Positions 6,821-13,650 of a stretch of 30,718 nt of DNA are shown piece after piece. Position numbers and translations under genes: made by a program. The notes under the pieces are model-generated. The model saw only the letters and a program-made list of their open reading frames with translations, did not search any database and had not been told where the DNA came from. Within the stretch, counting starts at the first letter, position 1; every line of letters starts with the position of its first letter. This DNA is from Gemmatimonadales bacterium (GTDB lineage Bacteria > Gemmatimonadota > Gemmatimonadetes > Gemmatimonadales > GWC2-71-9). The DNA lies in assembly GCA_020633775.1 (NCBI GenBank), contig JACKDA010000019.1:1-30718 (forward strand). The letters run 5' to 3'.

Positions 6821-7779
6821 CTTTGCGTCGCTCCCACCACCCGCACCGCGAACCGCCGCTGCAGCGCCGGCCATCGCGCGCGCGGCACCAGCGTCAGCGC
6901 GGTCGCGAGCGCGTCAGCGGTGGCCCCGTTGGCTGCCAGCACGCTGACCTGCAGCGCGGACGTCGAGCCGCGGCCGTCGTGGGTGTCGATCACGTGTGAA
7001 CGCACGGTGCCGTCGGGATCGATGATCGACTGACTCGCCGGTCCGGAGGTCGAGACGGCCGCGTGATGGACGACCACGACGGAATCGCCGTGCGCGGTGC
7101 CCACCGCGATTCGCCATCCCGCACTGCCTGGCGGCGGGGCGCCGACCACGATGTCGCCGCCGGCCTCGATCAGGGCGGCGGGGACCCCGGCGCGGTCGAG
7201 GGTCGCGAGGGCCTGGTCGAGGATCCACCCCTTCGCGATCGCGCCCAGGTCGAGGCGCATGTCGGCGTGGGCGAAGCGCACCGACCGGCGTGCGGTGTCG
7301 AGGGTCACGGCGCGCCAATCGACGCGACGGCGGGCGCTGTCGAGGGCGGCCGTCGGGATCGGCCGGCCGGTGCGGCGCGACTCGCGCCAGAGGGTCGTCA
7401 GCGGCCCGATGGTGGGGTCGAAGGCGCCGTCGGTCGCCGCGGCGACCGCCAGGGCGCGCGCCAGGACGTCGAAGAGCGCCGGCGAGACGGGGATCCACTC
7501 GCCGGCGGGGTGCCGCCCGAGCCGGGAGAGCTCGCTGGCTGGGCGCCAGTCGCTGAGGATCGCCTCGAGGGCCTCGATCCGATCCCAGGCCGCACGCATC
7601 GCCGCTTCCGCCGCCTCGGGCGTCGCGTGCACGACGAGGCGCACCTCCATGCCGAGGTGGACTTCACGCTGCTCGATGGGCGGGGCCTGTCCTGCGGCAC
7701 CCGACGGGTGCAAGTTCAGCACGATCGCGAGCGCCGCGATGGCGGCGCGCCTCACCGCTCCGAGTCCCGAGTCGATCAT
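6811..7779 (-). CDS. apbE: ApbE-family FAD:protein FMN transferase
   Basis: 322 residues. A cleavable signal peptide (about 1-30) places it in the periplasm. The family hallmarks are present: HLGMEVRLVVHA near the N-terminus, TDGAFDPTIGPLTTLW, the DLGAIAKGW motif, IEAGGDIVVG, and SQSIIDPDGTVRSHVIDTHDGR near the C-terminus where the flavin/metal site forms. ApbE cleaves FAD and attaches FMN covalently to a Thr of exported or membrane redox proteins; no obvious target (NqrB/C, RnfG, FMN-binding domain) is in this window. On the minus strand TAGCTT lies 6 nt before the ATG, suggesting a leaderless transcript. The start is only 3 bp from the divergent start at 7783. The C-terminal residues run into a heptad repeat. 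A GTG 24 bp inside is an alternative start. Confidence 0.93.
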   Translation of the reverse strand: MIDSGLGAVRRAAIAALAIVLNLHPSGAAGQAPPIEQREVHLGMEVRLVVHATPEAAEAAMRAAWDRIEALEAILSDWRPASELSRLGRHPAGEWIPVSPALFDVLARALAVAAATDGAFDPTIGPLTTLWRESRRTGRPIPTAALDSARRRVDWRAVTLDTARRSVRFAHADMRLDLGAIAKGWILDQALATLDRAGVPAALIEAGGDIVVGAPPPGSAGWRIAVGTAHGDSVVVVHHAAVSTSGPASQSIIDPDGTVRSHVIDTHDGRGSTSALQVSVLAANGATADALATALTLVPRARWPALQRRFAVRVVGATQSEK

Positions 7780-7782
7780 CGC

Positions 7783-8568
7783 ATGAAGCTATCCCGAGTC
7801 GCCCGACTGTCGCTCGTGGCCCTTGTCGCGCCGGTGCTCGCGGCGCAGGCGCCGCTCGAGCCGTTCACCGATTCCCTGCCGGGGCTGCGAGTGTCGTGGG
7901 AGATGGTGCCGGTGCCGGGGGGGATGGTGACCCTGCCCGACGGGCAGGTCACGGAGGTGGCCCCGTTCTGGATCGGGCGCACCGAGGTGCCGTGGGAGCT
8001 CTACGACATCTTCTATCTCCGCTTCGACGTGCCGCGGGCCCAGCGTGCCGCGGTGGACGCGACCTCGCGTCCGTCGCGCCCGTACGGCGCGCCCGACCGC
8101 GGCTTCGGACATCGCGGCTATCCCGCGATCTCCCTCACCCATCGCGCCGCGGTGGACTTCGCCGCGTGGCTCAGCGCGAAGACCGGGCACCGCTACGCCG
8201 TGGCGACCGATGCCCAGTGGCAGCGGGCAGCCGACCTCGCCTTTCCTGACGCCGGCGCCCCGGCCGCGGAGGGCGTGGCGTGGACCAGCCGCAATGCGAC
8301 GGGCACCACCCATCCGGTGGCGACCCTTGCGCCCGACGCGCTCGGGCTGCACGATCTGCTGGGCAACGCGGGTGAGTGGGTCACCGGCATGGATGGCACC
8401 CCGTGGCTGCGGGGTGGCTCCTTCGAGACCCGGCCCGACTCCCTCGACACGCGTGCCCGCGCGCGACAGCGCCCCGCCTGGAACCAGACCGACCCGCAAG
8501 TTCCCAAGAGCCGCTGGTGGCTCTCCGATGGTCCCTTCGCCGGCCTTCGACTCGTGAGGATCCCGTGA
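7783..8568 (+). CDS. Secreted FGE-sulfatase (SUMF1-like) domain protein without cysteines
   Basis: 261 residues with a signal peptide (MKLSRVARLSLVALVAPVLAAQA). The formylglycine-generating-enzyme fold follows: FWIGRTEVPWELYDIF, YPAISLTHRAAVDFAAWLSAKTG, DAQWQRAADLAF, GLHDLLGNAGEWV, WLRGGSF, and a C-terminal FAGLRLVR. True formylglycine-generating enzymes need a cysteine pair near the C-terminus; this protein has no cysteine at all, so it is not such an enzyme. Other fold members act in substrate binding, ergothioneine-type chemistry or as secreted partners. It is the first gene of an operon: its stop overlaps the GTG start of the Tat oxidoreductase (GTGA). The ATG at 7783 gives the signal peptide; open frame upstream is antisense to apbE. 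Confidence 0.85.
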   Translation: MKLSRVARLSLVALVAPVLAAQAPLEPFTDSLPGLRVSWEMVPVPGGMVTLPDGQVTEVAPFWIGRTEVPWELYDIFYLRFDVPRAQRAAVDATSRPSRPYGAPDRGFGHRGYPAISLTHRAAVDFAAWLSAKTGHRYAVATDAQWQRAADLAFPDAGAPAAEGVAWTSRNATGTTHPVATLAPDALGLHDLLGNAGEWVTGMDGTPWLRGGSFETRPDSLDTRARARQRPAWNQTDPQVPKSRWWLSDGPFAGLRLVRIP

Positions 8569-9854
8569 GCACTTCCCGCCGTGACTTCGTCGTCGCCTCC
8601 TCGGCTGCCCTCGCCGCGGCCGCCCTGCCGCGCCGCGCCTTCGGCATCGGGCGCCCCGATGCCGACCCGATCCGGATCGGCGTCATCGGGTGCGGCGGTC
8701 GCGGGACCGGGGCGGTGCGCAACGCGCTCGCCGCGAGCGAGAACGTCTCGCTGGTCGCGATCGGCGACCTCTTCGCCGACCACCTCGCCGCCGCGCGGGC
8801 CAATTTCGAGAAGGCCGCCGAGAACCCCGACTTCGCCGCGAAGTACCAGGTGACCGACGAGCGCTGCTTCACCGGGCTCGACGCCTACCGCCAGGTGCTC
8901 GCGACCGACGTCGATCTCGTGATCCTCGCCACGCCGCCGGTCTTCCGCGCCGAGCACCTGGCGGCGGCGATCGCGGCGGGGAAGCACGTCTTCATGGAGA
9001 AGCCGGTCGCGGTCGACGTCGCCACCGCGCTGCAGGTGATCGCCGCGTCCGACGAGGCGAGCCGGCGCGGGCTCGCGATCGTGGCCGGCACCCAGCGGCG
9101 CCATGATCCGCGGTATGTCGAGACGATCCGTCGGCTCCACGACGGCGCGATCGGTGACATCGTCACCGGGCAGGTGTACTGGAACCAGGGCGGCCTCTGG
9201 AGCCATCAGCGCAAGCCCGAGTGGAGCGACGCCGAGTTCCAGCTCCGCAACTGGCTCTACTACACCTGGGCGAGCGGCGACCACATCGTCGAGCAGCACG
9301 TCCACAACCTCGATGTCGCCAACTGGGTCCTCGGCGCGCATCCGGTCCGGGCCCTCGGCGCCGGCGGGCGGCAGACCCGGACCGACCCGCTCTACGGCCA
9401 GATCTTCGACCACTTCGCGGTCGAGTACGAGTACCCCGACGGGCAGCGGATCTTCTCGATGTGCCGGCAGCAGGACGGGACCGCGAGCCGCGTCGGCGAG
9501 CGCTTCCAGGGCACCCGCGGGATGTCGAACGCCTACGACACGATCGAGGGTGCCACCAGCTGGAAGCACGAGAAGGTGCAGGTCGATCCGTACGTCGAGG
9601 AGCATCGCGACCTCGTCGCCAGCATCCGCGCCGGCACCCCGCTCAACGAGGGGCGCCGCATCGCGGAGAGCACCCTGACCGCCATCCTCGGGCGCGAGGC
9701 GTGCTACACCGGCCAGGTGGTGAGCTGGGACGAACTCGTCGGCTCGGCGATGTCGATCGTCCCGACCCCGTTCGCGCTGGGCCCGCTGGAGGTGCCGCCG
9801 GTGCCGACTCCGGGTGAGACGCGGCTGGATCGCGGCGTGATCGAGGGCTGGTAA
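8565..9854 (+). CDS. Tat-exported Gfo/Idh/MocA-family oxidoreductase
   Basis: 429 residues starting at a GTG that overlaps the previous stop. A twin-arginine signal (RRDFVVASSAALAAAALP) at residues 5-22 is followed by the Rossmann fold with GVIGCGGRGTGAV. Next comes ILATPPVFRAEHLAAAIAAGKHVFMEKPVAVD, which contains the catalytic EKP lysine of the family. The C-terminal domain includes WASGDHIVEQHVHNLDVANWVLG with the conserved His-x3-Asp. Such proteins oxidise or epimerise sugars or inositols using NAD(P), held tightly when exported folded through Tat. Together with the isomerase downstream, a role in periplasmic processing of an oxidised sugar or glycoside is inferred; the substrate is not readable from sequence. 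Confidence 0.92.
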   Translation: MSTSRRDFVVASSAALAAAALPRRAFGIGRPDADPIRIGVIGCGGRGTGAVRNALAASENVSLVAIGDLFADHLAAARANFEKAAENPDFAAKYQVTDERCFTGLDAYRQVLATDVDLVILATPPVFRAEHLAAAIAAGKHVFMEKPVAVDVATALQVIAASDEASRRGLAIVAGTQRRHDPRYVETIRRLHDGAIGDIVTGQVYWNQGGLWSHQRKPEWSDAEFQLRNWLYYTWASGDHIVEQHVHNLDVANWVLGAHPVRALGAGGRQTRTDPLYGQIFDHFAVEYEYPDGQRIFSMCRQQDGTASRVGERFQGTRGMSNAYDTIEGATSWKHEKVQVDPYVEEHRDLVASIRAGTPLNEGRRIAESTLTAILGREACYTGQVVSWDELVGSAMSIVPTPFALGPLEVPPVPTPGETRLDRGVIEGW

Positions 9855-9855
9855 C

Positions 9856-10824
9856 GTGGAACGCCGCGACTTCGTGACGGCGATGGGGCTCGGCGGAATC
9901 GGGCTCGTGGGTGCGCGGGATGGCGTTCCCGCCGCGCGTGGGCGAGGGATCCCTCCGGCGCCGCTTCGCGGGCCGTCGGGATGGGGCGCGCCTCGTTCCG
10001 GTGAACCATTCACGATGGACTACGCGCCCCACTTCGGTCTCTTCCGCCAGAGTGCCGGCGCTGACCTCGTCGATCAGCTCCGCTTCATGCACGACCAGGG
10101 GTTCCGGTCGCTGGAGGACAACGGCATGCGCGGCCGGAGCGTCGCCGACCAGGAGCGGATCGCGACCGAGATGGCGCGCCTCGGCATGCGGATGGGCGTG
10201 TTCGTCCTCAACCCCGACACCGCCTGGACGACCACTTTCGCGGAGGGGAAGGACGACTTCCGCGAATCGTTCCTCGCCGACACCCGCGCGTCGATCGAGG
10301 TGGCGAAGCGCGTCAACGCGACCTGGATGACCGTGGTGCTCGGCACGGTCGCGCCGCGGCTCGAACCGGAATACCAGGTGGCCAACGCGGTGGAGATCCT
10401 CCGCGCCGCCGCCGAGCTGCTCGAGCCGCACGGGCTGGTGATGGTGCTGGAGCCGCTCAACCGGCGTGACCACCCCAACCTGCTCCTCTCGCGCATCCCG
10501 CAGGCCTACCAGATCTGCCGGGCGGTCAACTCGCCCGCCTGCAAGATCCTGTTCGACGTGTATCACCAGCAGATCACCGAGGGGAACCTGATCCCCAACT
10601 TCGACGCGGCGTGGGACGAGGTCGCGTACGTGCAGGTGGGCGACAACCCGGGTCGCAAGGAGCCGGGCACCGGCGAGATCCACTATGCCAACGTCTTCCG
10701 CCACCTGCAGGCGAAGGGCTACACCGGAATCATCGGGATGGAGCACGGCATGGCGGGGAAGGGCGTCGAGGGCGAGCAGGCGGTGATCGCGGCGTACCGG
10801 GGGGTGGATCCGGCGGAGAAGTGA
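9856..10824 (+). CDS. Tat-exported TIM-barrel isomerase, hydroxypyruvate isomerase-like
   Basis: 322 residues from a GTG start 1 bp after the previous stop. The start of the protein (ERRDFVTAMGLGGIGLVGA) is a twin-arginine signal. The remainder is an AP-endonuclease-2/xylose-isomerase-like TIM barrel of the hydroxypyruvate isomerase group. It includes LRFMHDQGFRSLEDNGM, a VMVLEPLNRRDHPN strand with the metal-binding Glu, CKILFDVYHQQITEGNLI with Asp/His ligands, YVQVGDNPGRKEPGTGEIHY, and IGMEHGM with the last Glu ligand. A metal-dependent sugar or keto-acid isomerase/epimerase activity is likely; the exact substrate is unknown. Its stop (TGA, 10822-10824) is the first TGA of a heptad array. 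Confidence 0.9.
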   Translation: MERRDFVTAMGLGGIGLVGARDGVPAARGRGIPPAPLRGPSGWGAPRSGEPFTMDYAPHFGLFRQSAGADLVDQLRFMHDQGFRSLEDNGMRGRSVADQERIATEMARLGMRMGVFVLNPDTAWTTTFAEGKDDFRESFLADTRASIEVAKRVNATWMTVVLGTVAPRLEPEYQVANAVEILRAAAELLEPHGLVMVLEPLNRRDHPNLLLSRIPQAYQICRAVNSPACKILFDVYHQQITEGNLIPNFDAAWDEVAYVQVGDNPGRKEPGTGEIHYANVFRHLQAKGYTGIIGMEHGMAGKGVEGEQAVIAAYRGVDPAEK

Positions 10825-10897
10825 GTCCTGAGTCGTGAGGCGTGAGGGGTCCTGCCATCCCCCTCCCACGTCTCACGACTCATGGCTCATGGCTAAT
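10821..10897. repeat. Inverted heptad arrays without cloverleaf core (composite repeat 2)
   Basis: On the left, TGA occurs at 10822, 10829, 10836 and 10843, exactly 7 bp apart. On the right, TCA (TGA on the minus strand) occurs at 10873, 10880 and 10887, again 7 bp apart. TGAGTCGTGAG (10829-10839) pairs with CTCACGACTCA (10872-10882), giving a hairpin between the convergent isomerase and ThrE genes. Both genes end within it. Confidence 0.9.
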
Positions 10898-12188
10898 CCA
10901 TCAACGCCCGGCGCGGCGAGACCACGCGCGCGATCAGGATCCCCGACGCCAGCGACACCGCGATCAACCCCATCTGGAAGATCCCCTCGACGCCGGGGAG
11001 CACGCCGGCGCTGGTCATCATCCCCGTCAGCGAGCGCAGCCCGATGCTCCCCGGCACCAGCAGGAGCAGCCCCGGGACGAGCGTGATCTGCGACGGCCGG
11101 TTCGTGAACCGCGAATACCACTGGCTCCCGACGCCGGTGAGCAGCGCCCCGCCGAAGGCGCCGAGCTCGGGGCCGAGGAGCTGGGCGCCGAGTCGCGCGC
11201 CGGCGAACGCGACGATGCCGGCGAGGATGATCCACGGCGCGTCGCGTCGCTCGGCCTTGAGCAGCACCACGAACGAGAGCGGGGTGAGCACGAGCGAGAC
11301 CGCGAGCGTCCAGCTCGGCATCGGCAGCGGTGCCACGTCGGGGATCGTCCCGAACGCAAGCGAGACGAACTTCGAGCCGAACGCGATCCCGAACACGATC
11401 CCCATCAGCAGCACGAACGCCCCCATCAGGCGCGCCGTGCCCGAGGCGAGGTGGCGCGACGAGAGCTCGGTGATCGCGGTGGTGATGGTGAGGCCGGGAA
11501 TCAGGATGATCACGCCCGCGAGGGTGGCGAGCAGCACCGACACCGGCACGCCGAGCACCGCGAGCAGCGCGGCGAGCGCGGAGGCGAGGAACGCCGCGAG
11601 CGGTTCGAAGACGCGCCCGAGTCCCGGGTGTCCGCCGGCATACAGGGCGAGCAGCCCCGTGAGGAGGCCGATGGCGAGCCCCGCGAGCATCTCGTACGGG
11701 CCGCCACCGAGGAAGCGGGCGGCGCTGCCGGAGGCCACCCCGAACGCCAGGGTCGTCAGCACGCGACCGTAGTCGGGCGCCCGCTGCTCGATCGCGCCGA
11801 TCGCGGCACTCCCCTCGGCGGGGGTGAGCCGGCCGCTCAGCACGTCGCGGGTGACATGGTCGACCCGGGCCAGCTTGCCGAGGTTCTCGTCGCCGGGTTC
11901 GACCCGGATCATGAAGGTGCGCTGATCGTCCTGGGGCCCGAACGAGGCCATGATCGAGGTCGGGGTCGAGAAGAACTGCCCCATGATGCCGAGCCGCTCG
12001 CTGGCGAGGACCAGCGCCTCCTCGAGGCGCGGGGCCGAGTAGCCGGAGGTGTGCAGGGCCCGCCCCAGCTGGAGGATGAAGGCCACCCGGGGGTCGGCGT
12101 TGGAGAGCGCCAGGTCCATCGGGACCCCGTGCGAGGGGGTCCAGCCGGTCCAGGCGGTCCGGTGGGGCGGTGGCGTCGGGTTGCTCAC
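10893..12188 (-). CDS. Threonine/serine exporter (ThrE) family protein, fused two-domain form
   Basis: 431 residues from GTG 12188, or 408 from ATG 12119. The cytoplasmic N-terminal domain contains DPRVAFILQLGRALHTSGYSAPRLEEAL and SIMASFGPQDDQRTFMIRVEPGDENLGKL. About ten membrane helices follow, with the ThrE hallmark PGLTITTAITELSSRHLASGTARLMGA. The C-terminal part (PSQITLVPGLLLLVPGSIGLRSL) corresponds to the second domain that is a separate protein in some bacteria. Family members export threonine and serine by proton-motive force. I favour the GTG because the extra codons are almost all G/C-ending and TATCAT stands 7 nt upstream; ATG 12119 remains possible. The stop codon (10893-10895) lies in a heptad unit. 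Confidence 0.88.
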   Translation of the reverse strand: MSNPTPPPHRTAWTGWTPSHGVPMDLALSNADPRVAFILQLGRALHTSGYSAPRLEEALVLASERLGIMGQFFSTPTSIMASFGPQDDQRTFMIRVEPGDENLGKLARVDHVTRDVLSGRLTPAEGSAAIGAIEQRAPDYGRVLTTLAFGVASGSAARFLGGGPYEMLAGLAIGLLTGLLALYAGGHPGLGRVFEPLAAFLASALAALLAVLGVPVSVLLATLAGVIILIPGLTITTAITELSSRHLASGTARLMGAFVLLMGIVFGIAFGSKFVSLAFGTIPDVAPLPMPSWTLAVSLVLTPLSFVVLLKAERRDAPWIILAGIVAFAGARLGAQLLGPELGAFGGALLTGVGSQWYSRFTNRPSQITLVPGLLLLVPGSIGLRSLTGMMTSAGVLPGVEGIFQMGLIAVSLASGILIARVVSPRRALMD

Positions 12189-12194
12189 GGGCGG

Positions 12195-12201
12195 TATGAT
12201 A
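12195..12201. promoter_or_regulatory. Overlapping divergent -10 elements between thrE-like and M48 genes
   Basis: TATGAT (12195-12200) reads as a -10 for the plus-strand M48 gene, and TATCAT on the minus strand (12201-12196) reads as a -10 for the ThrE gene. They share five base pairs. The minus element is 7 nt from GTG 12188, as expected for a leaderless message; the plus element is 25 nt from ATG 12226. No good -35 is visible on either side. Confidence 0.45.
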
Positions 12202-12225
12202 GACGAGACCCTCACCCATCGGCCA

Positions 12226-13650
12226 ATGCGAATTCTCCCTGCTGCACTCGCCCTGCTCACCCTCTCCTGCGCCACCAACCCGGTCACGGGCCGGCGCGAG
12301 CTCTCCCTCGTCAGCGAGTCGCAGGAGATCGCCATGGGCCAGTCGCTGCTGGCCGGCACGCGGCAGGAGACCGGGTTCTACGACGACCCCGCGCTGACCA
12401 CCTACGTGGCCGACCTCGGCATGCGGATGGCGAAGGCCTCCGAGCGCCCCGACCTGCCGTGGGAGTTCCACGTGGTGGACGATCCGGCGGTCAACGCCTT
12501 TGCCGCGCCGGGGGGCTTCATCTTCATCACCCGCGGGATCATGGCCTACCTCAACTCGGAGGCCGAGCTGGCGGGGGTGATGGGGCACGAGATCGGCCAC
12601 GTCACCGCGAAGCACTCGGTGTCGCAGCTCTCGAAGCAGCAGCTCTTCGGTGTCGGGCTGCTCGCGGGGGCGATCGCGGCACCCGAGATCGCCAACAGCG
12701 GGATCGGCCAGGCGGCGCAGGCGGGCGCGGGGCTCCTCTTCCTCAAGTTCGGACGCGACGACGAGCGGCAGGCCGACGAGCTGGGGCACCGGTACTCGCT
12801 GCACCAGGGCTATGACGTGCGCGAGATGCCGAAGACGTTCGCGACGCTGCAGCGGATGAGCGAGGCGAGTGCCTCGAGCGGTCGCGTGCCCGGCTTCCTC
12901 TCGACGCACCCCGATCCGGGTGACCGCGTCGCGGCGACCCAGCGCTGGGCCGACACCGTGTCGAGCTATGCCAACCTCGAGGCCGGTCGCGACCGCTACC
13001 TGCGGCATCTCGATGGCGTGGTGTTCGGGAACGATCCCCGGCAGGGCTACTTCGACGGCCAGCGCTACCTGCATCCGGTGCTCAAGTTCCAGTTCACGAT
13101 GCCCGCCGGCTGGCAGGGGGTGAACCAGGCGAGCCGCGTCGTCGCGGTCGAGCCGAACGGCCAGGCGCAGGTGGAGGTGTCACAGGTCGCGTTCGCCACG
13201 CCGCGGGCCGCCGCCGACTCGTTCGCGCGGCAGCAGGGGCTGCAGCTGCTCGGGCGCAACGACGATCGCGTCAACGGCCTTCCGGCCTCGACGATCTCGT
13301 TCCAGGCGACCACCTCGCAGGGCGCGTCGCTGACCGGGCAGGCGACCTTCGTGCAACTCGGCGGTGCCGTGTATCGCGTGCTCGGCCTCACGCTGACGCA
13401 GGCCGCGGCGCAGCAGGGGAGCGCGATCGCCCAGACGATCGGGTCGTTTGGCCCCACCGCGGCGAACCAGGTCTTCCAGCGGGTGCGCGAGCTCGACGTG
13501 ATCACCCTCTCCACGGGCAAGACCGTCGATCGGCTCGCGCAGGAGAGCAACGGGGCGGCGACCGCCACGGAGCTCGCGCTGATCAACGGGGTCGAGGTCG
13601 GGACGATGCTGCCCACCGGGCGGCTCATCAAGACGGTGCGGTTCCGCTAG
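12226..13650 (+). CDS. M48-family zinc metalloprotease lipoprotein
   Basis: 474 residues. The type II signal peptide MRILPAALALLTLSC places Cys15 at the lipobox, followed by TNPVTGRRELSLVSE, common in the BepA/YfgC group. The catalytic HEIGH is at 121-125 and the third zinc ligand is in DERQADELG (Glu180). Beyond about residue 260, where BepA has TPR repeats, this protein has a different C-terminal region. It contains a KFQFTMPAGWQGVN segment and a terminal part (VITLSTGKTVDRLAQE...ALINGV) that resembles a LysM-like fold. Family members degrade or assist folding of misassembled outer-membrane proteins. The start of the L,D-transpeptidase abuts its stop, so the two form an envelope operon. The ATG is fixed by the signal peptide. 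Confidence 0.92.
   Translation: MRILPAALALLTLSCATNPVTGRRELSLVSESQEIAMGQSLLAGTRQETGFYDDPALTTYVADLGMRMAKASERPDLPWEFHVVDDPAVNAFAAPGGFIFITRGIMAYLNSEAELAGVMGHEIGHVTAKHSVSQLSKQQLFGVGLLAGAIAAPEIANSGIGQAAQAGAGLLFLKFGRDDERQADELGHRYSLHQGYDVREMPKTFATLQRMSEASASSGRVPGFLSTHPDPGDRVAATQRWADTVSSYANLEAGRDRYLRHLDGVVFGNDPRQGYFDGQRYLHPVLKFQFTMPAGWQGVNQASRVVAVEPNGQAQVEVSQVAFATPRAAADSFARQQGLQLLGRNDDRVNGLPASTISFQATTSQGASLTGQATFVQLGGAVYRVLGLTLTQAAAQQGSAIAQTIGSFGPTAANQVFQRVRELDVITLSTGKTVDRLAQESNGAATATELALINGVEVGTMLPTGRLIKTVRFR

Noticed and set aside
10842..13074. Long open frames on both strands across the ThrE/M48 region.
   Set aside because: They overlap the well-supported ThrE and M48 genes in other frames and show Arg/Ala/Pro-rich, motif-free translations.
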